64,000 bases of DNA from Pedobacter mendelii (GCF_014635725.1 NZ_BMDJ01000006.1:1-64000); one strand, 5' to 3'; shown: positions 18,190 to 26,075, counted from the stretch's first letter. Notes: generated from the sequence alone by a model not told the origin. Numbers and translations are program-made.

Positions 18190-18489
18190 CTACTGTTTTT
18201 TACCGTTAATAGTGGCAGTTCCACCATTATAAGTAACAGTACATTCACTTCCATTTTCGCTACAACTTACTGTCTCAGCAACTCCTATTTCAGTTTTCTC
18301 AGATGCTTTAGCATCCAAAATCGCGAATTGACTGCTTGATGAAACAGCAGAAACATCTCTCAATCTGATTTGAGTTTGGCTGTTTGCTTGAGCTCCGTTT
18401 AGGTTACTCAAACCCCAGATAGATAAAGCTAAAGCTAATGCAGGCATACCCGCTTTCAACATCATTTTTTTCTTAGAAAATTTTTCCAT
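18190..18489 (-). CDS. Small secreted NVEALA-like peptide A
   Basis: The 99-aa product has a leader of about 35 residues (MEKFSKKKMMLKAG, a hydrophobic run, cleavage plausible after GAQA). A central part follows (LRDVSAVSSSSQFAILDAKA) and resembles the region before NVEALA motifs. The two Cys are in VSCSENGSECTVTYNGG. The last 20 residues closely match peptide B (NGSECTxT, then GKK near the end), so the two are paralogs. NVEALA assignment is by resemblance. Role unknown; a structural, signalling or toxin-like secreted peptide is possible. Confidence 0.72.
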   Translation of the reverse strand: MEKFSKKKMMLKAGMPALALALSIWGLSNLNGAQANSQTQIRLRDVSAVSSSSQFAILDAKASEKTEIGVAETVSCSENGSECTVTYNGGTATINGKKQ

Positions 18490-18660
18490 GGTTTTTAAAT
18501 TTAGTTTATTATTAGATTAATTGTATTATTTAACTAGTCCGATTTAAAGATCTATTATTGATAGACTTTATTTTATAATGCCAATTTTGTATACAAAATG
18601 GTACTTAATTACTATTTGTCTTTTTTCTGCATTTTCATGCAAAAATAAAAGGGTTTGTAA

Positions 18661-18954
18661 TTAATCTTTTTTCCCGGCGACTGTGGCAACTGTACCATTA
18701 ATAGTAATAGTGCACTCACTTCCATTTCCGCCACATGGGCAGCTAGTGCCGACCTCACAAGCTGAAATTTCTTCCTGCTTTTCTGTTGCGTTAGCATTTT
18801 TTATAGCAACCATTTCAGACATATTAATATGTTCAACATGCCTTAATTTAACTATCATCTTCTCATTAATATTTGTCACATTAAGGGCCAATAAACAGCC
18901 AATGATTAAGCATACTACCGTTGCTGAATAGAATCTAGAATTTTTTATAATCAT
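18661..18954 (-). CDS. Small secreted NVEALA-like peptide B
   Basis: The 97-aa product has an N-terminal hydrophobic leader (ATVVCLIIGCLLALNV), a middle region (LRHVEHINMSEMVAIKNANA) and a Cys-rich end: ACEVGTSCPCGGNGSECTIT then NGTVATVAGKKD. Four Cys cluster in 18 residues, three more than can be explained by drift from peptide A's core. The shared LR(D/H)V motif and C-terminal GSECT block show common ancestry with peptide A. It lies 170 bp upstream of A on the same strand. Cleavage by the nearby signal peptidase is an inference. Confidence 0.72.
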   Translation of the reverse strand: MIIKNSRFYSATVVCLIIGCLLALNVTNINEKMIVKLRHVEHINMSEMVAIKNANATEKQEEISACEVGTSCPCGGNGSECTITINGTVATVAGKKD

Positions 18955-19287
18955 AACAACTGCTTAATAATTAATGCGTTACTTAATAACTCTAAGTTAG
19001 ATTTCTTCAAAATACAAAGGTCAATCCTACACATAAAATCCTCATTCCTTGATCAATCTTCTTAATGGCACGACGAATAGATAGAATGAGGTGCGATATA
19101 ATTTAGCACTGTATCTGATATTTAGAAGATGAGATAAATGGGGGTAAATTAACGCTTAGAGATGTATTATAAAAAGAAGACTTAGAGGTGTCCATAAAAA
19201 ATATGAATCTTTGAGAATAAGATCCCTAAAGATTTTAAATGGTTATGATTTGGGTATCGTTAATGAAGAAGAATAAGCTTTGAGCTA
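18955..19287. other. Intergenic stretch
   Basis: About 330 bp; no gene seen. The first 70 bases are the presumed promoter of peptide B, with a near match to the -7 element (GACCTTTG on the minus strand around 19015). Confidence 0.45.
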
Positions 19288-19719
19288 TTATTTTACAACA
19301 TTGCCTATTAGCGTAAGTAATTGTGGAGAATTGCTGGTATTGGTTGTCAGGTTTATTACTTTATTTTGCATTCCTGTTTCTCCGCTAGTGAAAACCGCTG
19401 TCACCGAATCCGTTTGGTTAAAAAGGATAGGCTTCTTGGGAATTGAGGCGACAGTGCAGCCACAGCTTGTTGCAGCATCATATATCATCAGTGGTACTTT
19501 GCTTGTATTTTTGATGTAGAAGACGTGTTTTACTTTTGCACCTCTTTGTATCTTACCGAAATCAAAGGTTGGATTTGGTAAATATATCTCGGACAACGTA
19601 TCAACCTCAGCGACCTCTTTTGATATTTTACTCAGATCATATGAGCCAGAGTTTTTTTTATTAGGAGAGTGACACCCTGTTAGTATTATTACAGAAATAA
19701 AAATAAATAGTTTCATCAT
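19288..19719 (-). CDS. DUF1573 lipoprotein
   Basis: The 143-aa product has a lipoprotein signal (IILTGCHS). The rest is a DUF1573 domain: PTFDFGKIQRGAKVKHVFYI, NTSKVPLMIYDAATSCGCT, FTSGETGMQNKVINLTTN. DUF1573 is an immunoglobulin-like (ASH/PapD-related) domain of unknown function with a characteristic SCGCT. In Bacteroidota it often occurs near NVEALA peptides and BF3164 proteins, which matches this locus. It is likely periplasm-facing. Confidence 0.88.
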   Translation of the reverse strand: MMKLFIFISVIILTGCHSPNKKNSGSYDLSKISKEVAEVDTLSEIYLPNPTFDFGKIQRGAKVKHVFYIKNTSKVPLMIYDAATSCGCTVASIPKKPILFNQTDSVTAVFTSGETGMQNKVINLTTNTSNSPQLLTLIGNVVK

Positions 19720-20061
19720 GTTGCAATCTTATGTAAAGTTAGTCTAAAGGGGTGGAGTCTATGTTTTTCTGGATATATAGGCTGTTTGCCGTGTCGAAGC
19801 AGCTTATTTGCACGACCTAATTTGGTGAGTGTGTATGAATTCACAGTCTGATTGATGGATTTAATGGAGAAAATGATTTACTACCAGCTTCACGATACCA
19901 GGAGTTAGATAGCGTAATGAAGTTTGTATTGTTTAAGCAAATAATGGTAATGCATGTTTGATACGCCAAAATATTTCTTTTCTCAATTGCTAGACATGTA
20001 AACAACAGGGACATAATCCTATATTGTTTCTTTTCAATACTTACTTTAATTACAAGCAGAC
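19720..20061. other. Intergenic between divergent genes
   Basis: About 340 bp between the DUF1573 gene and a LytTR regulator reading away from it. It must hold promoters for both, but I see no perfect TAnnTTTG. Confidence 0.45.
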
Positions 20062-20802
20062 ATGTTTAAATGTATTATTATCGACGACCATTCTCGTTCG
20101 GCAGAAACCCTTGGTGAATTCGTTAAAGCGATCCCTGAACTTAAATTATTATCCATTTATACTGATCCATTAAAAGCATTAGATGAAATTTGCATTTCTC
20201 CAGACGTTGACCTGATCTTAATGGATATTGATATGCCAGGCATTTCTGGGATTGAACTAGCAGGTTTTGTTAGACAAAGGACTAGAAAGCTTGTTTTCGT
20301 AACCGCCCATTGCCGTTATGCCTACCAAGCGTTCAAGGTCAATGCTGATGAATTTCTACTTAAACCCTATTCTATTATTGAATTTAACAATATTATAAAC
20401 AAATTATTTAAGGGGACGGAGAATAATTTATGGCTCACCAAATTAAAACCTTTTTTTTTTGTAAAGAGCAAAGATGACCACAATCGAATTGTAAAAATAG
20501 ATTTCAAAGATGTGATTGCTTTGGAGAGTAATCTCAATTATGTTGTAATTCACACATTCGATAAACAGATAACTTCACTTATATCATTGTCGGAAATCTC
20601 TAAATTTTTTGTCAATAGGGTAGAATTTGTAAAATTTCAGCGAAGTTTTATAATTGCGGTAGACCATATAAAGATGATTGATGGTATGTCAATTTACATG
20701 AAAGGAAATATACAGTTAACTGTGGGAGAATTTTACAGGAGAGATTTTAGGACTTTCTTGGAGGAACACATTATTACCAAATCAGGGGCACGGATTATGT
20801 AG
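20062..20802 (+). CDS. LytTR-family response regulator
   Basis: The 246-aa product is a paralog of the regulator at 9659. The receiver has IIDDH (first acidic residues), phospho-acceptor Asp55 in LILMDIDMPG, VTAH and Lys in FLLKPYS. The LytTR part has DFKDVIALESNLNYVVIHT and FVKFQRSFIIAVDHIKMI. It lies 260 bp upstream of a LytS-type kinase on the same strand, so the two probably form a two-component pair controlling nearby genes. A hairpin overlaps the stop (CAGGGGC and GCCCCTG). Confidence 0.92.
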   Translation: MFKCIIIDDHSRSAETLGEFVKAIPELKLLSIYTDPLKALDEICISPDVDLILMDIDMPGISGIELAGFVRQRTRKLVFVTAHCRYAYQAFKVNADEFLLKPYSIIEFNNIINKLFKGTENNLWLTKLKPFFFVKSKDDHNRIVKIDFKDVIALESNLNYVVIHTFDKQITSLISLSEISKFFVNRVEFVKFQRSFIIAVDHIKMIDGMSIYMKGNIQLTVGEFYRRDFRTFLEEHIITKSGARIM

Positions 20803-21062
20803 CCCCTGATGTGTGATTTTAGAAGTTTCAGAAAACTCCCGTTGTATGAACTGTGATTGTAATTGTTTGAGTAGTAGGTTCGGTTTCCGAACCCTTAAAT
20901 CTTTGTGTGCCTGGTGCCTTCTTGTAAATAAATACAACTCTTGACTTGATTTTTAAATTTCTATGTTTCATGGTTTTTTTTTTGAAACTTAGCATATGTC
21001 GATAGCTGTTTAAACTTTGAGGGATATAACGAACTATTTCGATTATTAAAAGAGTCTGAGAA

Positions 21063-22151
21063 ATGAAAAAGATTATTTATAGTTGGGCATTATCTAAGCG
21101 GCTACACTTGCTGATATGGACACTTTTTATTTTGTATGAAACAGCTGTTGTAGGAATACTTTTTTCCTTATTTGCAAATCCAGTTGTCTATCTGGTTCAT
21201 TATGCCATCATTATATCGATTTTTTACTTACATAGTGATTTTATTCTTCCTCGGTTGATGTCAACGAAAATGGTCTTCAAACCATTGTATGTTTTGTTCG
21301 CGGTAATTGTTCTAATTATTATATATATAATGATGCACTACATCGCAGACCTTGGGATGATTAAAGCAGGATTGATACAACAAAATGGAAAATACCAGCT
21401 GAATTTTGCTGTAATAGCAAGAAATCTTTATAGAGGGCTTTATTTCATAGGATTTTCAACAGGATTCTATTATCTGAAAAAGTATCTATTAGAAAAAAAA
21501 GAAAGGCAGATATTGGAAAATAATCGCTTACAAGATATCATCCGTTTACAGGAAATTACACAGCTACTCTCAGATACTGAAATTAAGTTTTTGAAGGCTC
21601 AAATTAATCCTCATTTTCTATTCAATACTCTTGATTTCATCTATCATGAATCACGAAAATCCGCACCATTGGCGGGTGAGGCGATTTTGAGATTGGCGCA
21701 GATTATGAGGTATGCTATAAGTTCAAGTATAAACGAGTTTGGCTCCAGTCTTGCTCAGGAAATAGAACAGGTTAATAATCTAATTTATCTCAATCAAATT
21801 GGAAGCTCACGCGAGCAGTTCGTTTCATTCAATTATTCAAATGAACTGGCAGAAGTGCAATTTCCACCTTTAATTGTGCTAACCCTAGTTGAAAACATAT
21901 TTAAACATGGAGAAATACATGATCGCGGTCATGAAGCTAGTATAAGGTTATCAATTATTGACAATTTACTTTTGTTGGAGACGGAAAATCTCTCTAAAAA
22001 TAAGGCAATTACTGAAGAAAGTAACCTTGGCCTTTCTAATATAAGCCGCCAATTGAGTTTAGCCTTTGGGGAAAAGTCGAATCTTCAATATGGCCAGTAT
22101 TCGGATGGATATTTCAGGACAAAGGTTGAGGTTAAATTTATTTCGTTGTGA
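21063..22151 (+). CDS. LytS/YehU-type sensor histidine kinase
   Basis: The 362-aa product has four membrane segments within residues 15-140 and a coiled linker. A His_kinase domain follows with phospho-acceptor His184 in AQINPHFLFNTLDFIYHESR and LRLAQIMRYAI. A reduced HATPase region has the N box LTLVENIFKHG and a degenerate G box (SNLGLSNISRQLSLAFG). No separate sensor domain is present, so it senses within or at the membrane. It pairs with the LytTR regulator upstream. IS982 has inserted 18 bp after its stop. Confidence 0.88.
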   Translation: MKKIIYSWALSKRLHLLIWTLFILYETAVVGILFSLFANPVVYLVHYAIIISIFYLHSDFILPRLMSTKMVFKPLYVLFAVIVLIIIYIMMHYIADLGMIKAGLIQQNGKYQLNFAVIARNLYRGLYFIGFSTGFYYLKKYLLEKKERQILENNRLQDIIRLQEITQLLSDTEIKFLKAQINPHFLFNTLDFIYHESRKSAPLAGEAILRLAQIMRYAISSSINEFGSSLAQEIEQVNNLIYLNQIGSSREQFVSFNYSNELAEVQFPPLIVLTLVENIFKHGEIHDRGHEASIRLSIIDNLLLLETENLSKNKAITEESNLGLSNISRQLSLAFGEKSNLQYGQYSDGYFRTKVEVKFISL

Positions 22152-22169
22152 ATAGAGATTTTAATTATA

Positions 22170-23167
22170 ACCCGTTGGGTGAAATTGATTAAGGTAAAAA
22201 AAATGATTTAGATATTGTTCAAGATACTGAAATTCAGTATCTTGAAGTCGCAAAACAAACAATATCTATTTCAAATATAGCAAAAAATTATTTTAGAGTT
22301 TTAGAAGTTTTAAGTTCTTTGAATATTGTTTTTAATGATGTATCTAAAGTCGGTCGAAAGCCTAAAATGTCTGACATTGAAGTGGTTGCATTAAGTTTAA
22401 CTGCTGAGTATATGTCTATTGATAGTGAAAATGATCTATTTAAACAGTTAGGTAACACTACCATTTCTAATCTAGTTGAGAGAAGCCAATTTAATAAAAG
22501 GCGTAGAAAATTGTTTCCATTTTCAGAAAAAATTAGAACCACTTTAGCATCTTCATTTTTGGAATTTGAAGACTATTTTATTATTGATAGCATGCCTTTG
22601 GAGATTTGTAAGAAAGCAAGGCAAAACAGAATAAAAATTTGTAGTAAAGATTTTGAAACAGCTCCTTCAAAAGGGTTTTGTGCCTCCCAAGACACTTGGT
22701 TTTATGGATACAAATTACATGGAATTTGTTCTGTTTCTGGTGTTTTTCATTCTATCGATATAACTAAAGCCAATGTGCACGATATTCAAATCCTTAAAGA
22801 TGTTAAAAATCAACTATCTGACTGTGTGTTACTTGGAGACAGAGGTTATTTATCATCAACTCAACAATTAGATTTATTTCAAACTGCGAACATTGTATTG
22901 GAAACGCCAATGAGAATTAATCAAAAAGATTATAAAAAACAGCCATATATCTTTAGAAAATCGAGAAAAAGAATAGAAACATTGTTCTCACAATTATGTG
23001 ACCAATTTAAAATTAGAAACAATTATGCCAAAACATTTGATGGTTTTAAAACAAGAATTTTAGCAAAAATAACAGCATTAACTCTGATCCAATACATCAA
23101 TAAGTTTATATTTGATAGACCAATTAACAATATAAAAATTCAAATAAATTAATTTCACCCAACGGGT
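22170..23167 (+). mobile_element. IS982-family insertion sequence, intact ends
   Basis: The 998-bp element begins ACCCGTTGGGTGAAATT and ends with its inverted repeat (AATTTCACCCAACGGGT). It is flanked by an identical 8-bp duplication TAATTATA on each side (22162-22169 and 23168-23175). The ends with ACCC and the single DDE transposase are typical of IS982. The perfect target duplication shows simple transposition, probably recent. Confidence 0.92.
22319..23152 (+). CDS. IS982-family transposase
   Basis: The 277-aa product carries DDE residues in FIIDSMPLEIC, LLGDRGYLS and RIETLFSQL. MSDIEVVALSLTAEYMSIDSE is the family's N-terminal signature. The marked start is TTG, but the frame is open back to 22193. 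The codons before it (SISNIAKNYFRVLEVLSSL) look like the normal beginning of these transposases, so translation probably starts further upstream at a non-ATG codon or by frameshift. It is otherwise full length. Confidence 0.88.
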   Translation: MNIVFNDVSKVGRKPKMSDIEVVALSLTAEYMSIDSENDLFKQLGNTTISNLVERSQFNKRRRKLFPFSEKIRTTLASSFLEFEDYFIIDSMPLEICKKARQNRIKICSKDFETAPSKGFCASQDTWFYGYKLHGICSVSGVFHSIDITKANVHDIQILKDVKNQLSDCVLLGDRGYLSSTQQLDLFQTANIVLETPMRINQKDYKKQPYIFRKSRKRIETLFSQLCDQFKIRNNYAKTFDGFKTRILAKITALTLIQYINKFIFDRPINNIKIQIN

Positions 23168-23175
23168 TAATTATA

Positions 23176-23601
23176 ATTATATCCATTCGGGAATTGAATT
23201 GAAGTTATTCGGCAGAAAATCTTCCATGTCAATTGTTATATAGAATTCCTGTGTGTCTATAGGTTGGAGATTTTCTAGATCTAATCATGTATTTTCACAA
23301 TTTACAGTCATTGTGTTTGGCGCAGAATTTAAACGAATTAACATATTTATGGCTGGTGTATGCTAATATTCGGAAGACCTTCATAAAGCTGGTTCAATTT
23401 GCTTCAGATTCATTTGATCACTTACGCCAGGATTTCTATATCTAAGTAGTGTGATAAAATAGTGCATTTTAATTAGCGAATATTTGTTTGTATATTTGTT
23501 ACTCATTTATAGTCAAATAGTTTTAAAATAACAGTGAGCATTTGGTGAGCCTATTTTGTTATTGAAATTTAAAATATTGATATTCAATGGAATGAAATCA
23601 G
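23176..23601. other. Intergenic stretch, no gene seen
   Basis: About 425 bp between the IS982 duplication and the tRNA-Asp fragment. No open frame with coding character, hairpin or repeat is recognised. Confidence 0.55.
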
Positions 23602-23624
23602 GATTCGAGTCCCGTCCATTCCGC
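23602..23624 (+). repeat. tRNA-Asp 3'-end fragment (att-site scar)
   Basis: The sequence GATTCGAGTCCCGTCCATTC followed by CGC matches the T-arm and acceptor end of the intact tRNA-Asp at 24329-24404 but has no 5' half. A native-looking terminator follows at once. This is what remains at the distal end of an element integrated into a tRNA-Asp gene. The rest of that tRNA would lie left of this point, outside the window. Confidence 0.8.
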
Positions 23625-23626
23625 GA

Positions 23627-23661
23627 AAAGGCCTTGACTTAAAAAAGTTGAGGCCTTTTTT
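23627..23661 (+). terminator. Terminator after tRNA-Asp fragment
   Basis: AAGGCCTTGACTT and AAGTTGAGGCCTT pair over 13 positions (two wobble), followed by T6. It separates the tRNA-Asp fragment from tRNA-Lys. Confidence 0.8.
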
Positions 23662-23682
23662 GCCCCTTCTAAGAAGAGGATT

Positions 23683-23755
23683 GATTCCGTAGCTCAGCTG
23701 GTAGAGCATTACACTTTTAATGTAGTGGTCCTGGGTTCGAATCCCAGCGGGATCA
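23683..23755 (+). tRNA. tRNA-Lys (anticodon TTT), second copy
   Basis: All 73 nt are identical to the copy at 3361-3433 but in the opposite direction. No TAnnTTTG element is visible in the 60 bp upstream; a terminator sits there instead, so this copy may be poorly transcribed unless read-through occurs. Downstream is the flank repeated in inverted form at 1689-1793. Confidence 0.97.
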
Positions 23756-23842
23756 CAGAAGATAGTATCAAAACTACGTAAAATCTTGCAAATCAAATGA
23801 TTGCAAGCTTTTTTGTTTTAACGGAAAAACCAAAATACTCAC
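23740..23842 (+). repeat. Right arm of long inverted repeat
   Basis: It includes the tRNA-Lys 3' end and its downstream flank through ACTCACC. It matches 1689-1793 in reverse orientation over about 103 bp with roughly half a dozen changes and a 1-nt gap. Confidence 0.85.
23785..23814 (+). terminator. Terminator of tRNA-Lys (right copy)
   Basis: CTTGCAA, 9-nt loop, TTGCAAG, then CTTTTTTG. It lies 30 bp after the tRNA. Confidence 0.75.
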
Positions 23843-23881
23843 CGATTCTCATATTAAAAGTGTGTAATTCGGTGAGTATTT
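23833..23881. repeat. 13-bp inverted repeat
   Basis: AAATACTCACCGA at 23833-23845 and TCGGTGAGTATTT at 23869-23881 are perfect complements with a 23-nt spacer. It lies between tRNA-Lys and the integrase remnant, so it may be an arm site or a terminator for the lost integrase gene. Confidence 0.6.
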
Positions 23882-23887
23882 CTGGAA

Positions 23888-24078
23888 CTAAAAGAACTAT
23901 CTCTAGTTCCTAGCATGCAACCTCTTTTCGCATTCCATTTCTCAGGATCGCATTTTCGTTAGATGGCCATTTCAGCCCTTTTGCCATCAACGGTAATTCT
24001 CAAATAAACTGGCAGATCGCCACCAAGATATCCTCCTCTTTTTTTAAGGAAGAATAACAAACTAAATTTTGCACTCAT
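23888..24078 (-). pseudogene. Tyrosine-recombinase integrase, 5' remnant
   Basis: From an ATG at 24078 the minus strand reads MSAKFSLLFFLKKRGGYLGG, then LPVYLRITVDGKRAEMAI, a stop (TAA), then RKCDPEKWNAKRG in the same frame. This is the N-terminal arm-binding domain of Bacteroidota tyrosine recombinases, about 60 of some 400 codons. The catalytic domain is missing. It lies next to tRNA-Lys, where an element's integrase is expected. Confidence 0.78.
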
Positions 24079-24272
24079 TTTAAAATAATTTAAAAGTTAT
24101 AAAATTAAGATTGTTGCTCTTTTGTATCAAGATGTTCAGCAATTAAACATGCTGATTTACAGATTATTAGATGCGCTTTGGTGCGCCCTGATTTCTCATA
24201 TACTGATGTGCGCTCGAATTTGGCACCTATATTTTGAGAAAATCTGAACTTTTTGCTATTGCATAAAAGCAA

Positions 24273-24307
24273 AAAAGCCTCTAGAAATACATTCTAGAGG
24301 CTTTTAT
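24273..24307 (-). terminator. Terminator of tRNA-Asp
   Basis: AAAAGCCTCTAGAA, loop ATACA, TTCTAGAGGCTTTT: a long perfect stem with A/T tails on both sides. It lies 22 bp past the tRNA-Asp 3' end. Confidence 0.85.
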
Positions 24308-24328
24308 ATTATTTTGTAATGTTACTTT

Positions 24329-24404
24329 GCGGAATGGACGGGACTCGAACCCGCGACCTCCTGCGTGACAGGCAGGCATTCTAACCAGCTGAACTACCAC
24401 TCCG
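24329..24404 (-). tRNA. tRNA-Asp (anticodon GTC)
   Basis: The 76-nt cloverleaf has acceptor CGGAGTG paired with CATTCCG, D-arm with CAGCTGG, anticodon loop CTGTCAC, and T-arm CGGGTTCGAGTCCCG. CCA is not encoded. It has a strong promoter and terminator. Its 3' end is repeated as a fragment 700 bp away in opposite orientation. Confidence 0.95.
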
Positions 24405-24452
24405 TTTTGTTTACTTTTTAAAAGTTTAAACCTCTTTCCCCTTTCGAGGTTG

Positions 24453-24483
24453 CAAATATAGAGACATTATCCTTATTCGCAAA
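24453..24483 (-). promoter_or_regulatory. Promoter of tRNA-Asp
   Basis: Minus strand: TTTG, 19-bp spacer, TATATTTG. This is a perfect Bacteroidota -33/-7 pair, 48 bp upstream of the tRNA. Confidence 0.8.
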
Positions 24484-24509
24484 CTTTTTTTTCAAATAAT
24501 TATAAGTCG

Positions 24510-25583
24510 TTAGTTAACAGCCCCTTCTTGCATCTTTTCTGCATTTTCTGCAAACTGAAGCGCACTAATAATCTCCTGAATGTCGCCATCCATAATACTT
24601 GGAAGGTTATACATCGTTAAACCAATGCGATGTTCTGTAACTCTTCCCTGCGGATAATTGTATGTTCTAATCTTTGCTGAACGATCTCCGGTAGATACCA
24701 TCGTTTTACGTTTAGCTGCAATATCACCATTTTTCTTCTGCAATTCGATATCGTATAGCTTACTACGAAGCATTTCCATCGCAATAACACGGTTGCCCAA
24801 TTGCGAACGCTCTTGCTGGCAAACCACAACTAATCCCGAAGGTTTATGAGTTAGTTGCACTTTGGTTTCAACCTTGTTTACATTTTGTCCCCCTGCACCA
24901 CCCGAACGCGAGGTTTGCAACTCAATATCTGCAGGATTAATGTATAAATCAATTTCTTCAGCCTCTGGCAATACAGCAACTGAAGCAGCCGATGTATGCA
25001 CTCGACCCTGAGTTTCTGTATCAGGCACACGTTGAACGCGATGTACGCCACTTTCGTACTTTAACTGACCGTAAACATCATCACCATTAACCTTTAAAAT
25101 TACCTCTTTATAACCACCAGCGGTTCCTTCGGTAACATCAACCGTTTCAACACGCCAACCTTTTGTTTCGAAATAACGTGTATACATGCGATATAAATCG
25201 CCTGCAAACAAAGCTGCTTCATCTCCACCAGTACCGCCACGAATCTCAAAAACAGCATTTTTAGCATCTTCTGGATCCTTCGGAATCAACATTAAACGGA
25301 TATTGCTTTCCATTTCTTCTTGTTGCTTCAATAGCATATCCAACTCTTCCTTCGCCATATCACGCATTTCTGCATCTTTTTCCAGCGTTAAAATTTCTTT
25401 GTTGGCATCAATATTACTCATCACATTTTTGTAGATTTTATATTCATCTACAATCTTGCCTAAATCTTTATATTCTTTGTTTAAAGCCGCAAAACGTTTC
25501 ATATCCTGTATCACATCAGGATTACTTAATTGCTCTTCTACATCTTCCCAACGCTGCTTTATCGCTTCTAATTTATCTAACAT
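24510..25583 (-). CDS. prfA: Peptide chain release factor 1
   Basis: The 357-aa product is normal length. It has the helical N-terminal domain, the PxT-type anticodon region ([19 protein letters not shown]) and the GGQ loop that triggers peptidyl-tRNA hydrolysis ([18 protein letters not shown], about residues 225-240). The C-terminal part has [20 protein letters not shown]. It terminates translation at UAA and UAG in the cytoplasm. A -7-like element lies about 60 bp upstream. It marks the start of core chromosome. Confidence 0.98.
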   Translation of the reverse strand: MLDKLEAIKQRWEDVEEQLSNPDVIQDMKRFAALNKEYKDLGKIVDEYKIYKNVMSNIDANKEILTLEKDAEMRDMAKEELDMLLKQQEEMESNIRLMLIPKDPEDAKNAVFEIRGGTGGDEAALFAGDLYRMYTRYFETKGWRVETVDVTEGTAGGYKEVILKVNGDDVYGQLKYESGVHRVQRVPDTETQGRVHTSAASVAVLPEAEEIDLYINPADIELQTSRSGGAGGQNVNKVETKVQLTHKPSGLVVVCQQERSQLGNRVIAMEMLRSKLYDIELQKKNGDIAAKRKTMVSTGDRSAKIRTYNYPQGRVTEHRIGLTMYNLPSIMDGDIQEIISALQFAENAEKMQEGAVN

Positions 25584-25639
25584 ATCATTACTAAAATTGA
25601 ATTCCCTGCCTTTTGTTTTCGCAAAAGATTAAAGAATTG

Positions 25640-25647
25640 CAAAAATA
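25640..25647 (-). promoter_or_regulatory. -7 element upstream of prfA
   Basis: TATTTTTG on the minus strand fits TAnnTTTG, 57 bp before the ATG. No -33 is seen. Confidence 0.4.
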
Positions 25648-25735
25648 AGGAAAAAAGCTGAATTAGTTTGAGGGAAGCATAAGAGCAAAATTCCCTAAAA
25701 TATCAGGAAATAAATATTTGTTAGGTACTGGATGT

Positions 25736-26075
25736 TTAAAGAGATTTTTGGAAATGAACGGTTCTGTAATAAATGGCGGTCGAAAGCCCCGCTATCACTG
25801 CAAGTCCTCGCCCGATGAAGAATCGGCCTCCGGGCTTTCCGCTTTATCGGGTTTAATGTGTATGGTAAATCGCCAAGAAAACTTGGAGTACAATGAACAG
25901 CAGTATAAATTTAAGAAGATTTTTTGGAAATGAACGGTTCTTAAACAATGGCGGTCGAAAGCCCCGCTATCGCTACAAGTCCTCGTCCAATGAAAAATCG
26001 GCCTCCGGGCTTTCCACTTATCGGGTTTAATGTGTGTGAATCGCTAGGAAAAGTCATAGTATAGTGAACTAGCAG
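25736..26075. repeat. Two tandem copies of a ~165-bp interspersed repeat
   Basis: Copy 1 (25736-25902) and copy 2 (25911-26075) are direct repeats, offset about 175 bp. They share TTTTTGGAAATGAACGGTTC, GGCGGTCGAAAGCCCCGCTA, CGGCCTCCGGGCTTTCC and TATCGGGTTTAATGTG, with small indels. GC content is higher than around it. I see no gene; a short frame through copy 1 is not conserved in copy 2. Similar GC-rich, hairpin-prone intergenic repeats occur in Pedobacter-type genomes, but the family name is unknown to me. Confidence 0.85.

Noticed and set aside
23584..23796. 70-codon open frame on the minus strand
   Set aside because: It lies across tRNA-Lys and the tRNA-Asp fragment.
25718..25933. 71-codon open frame in the tandem repeat
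   Set aside because: It is not kept in the second repeat copy, so it is not under coding selection.
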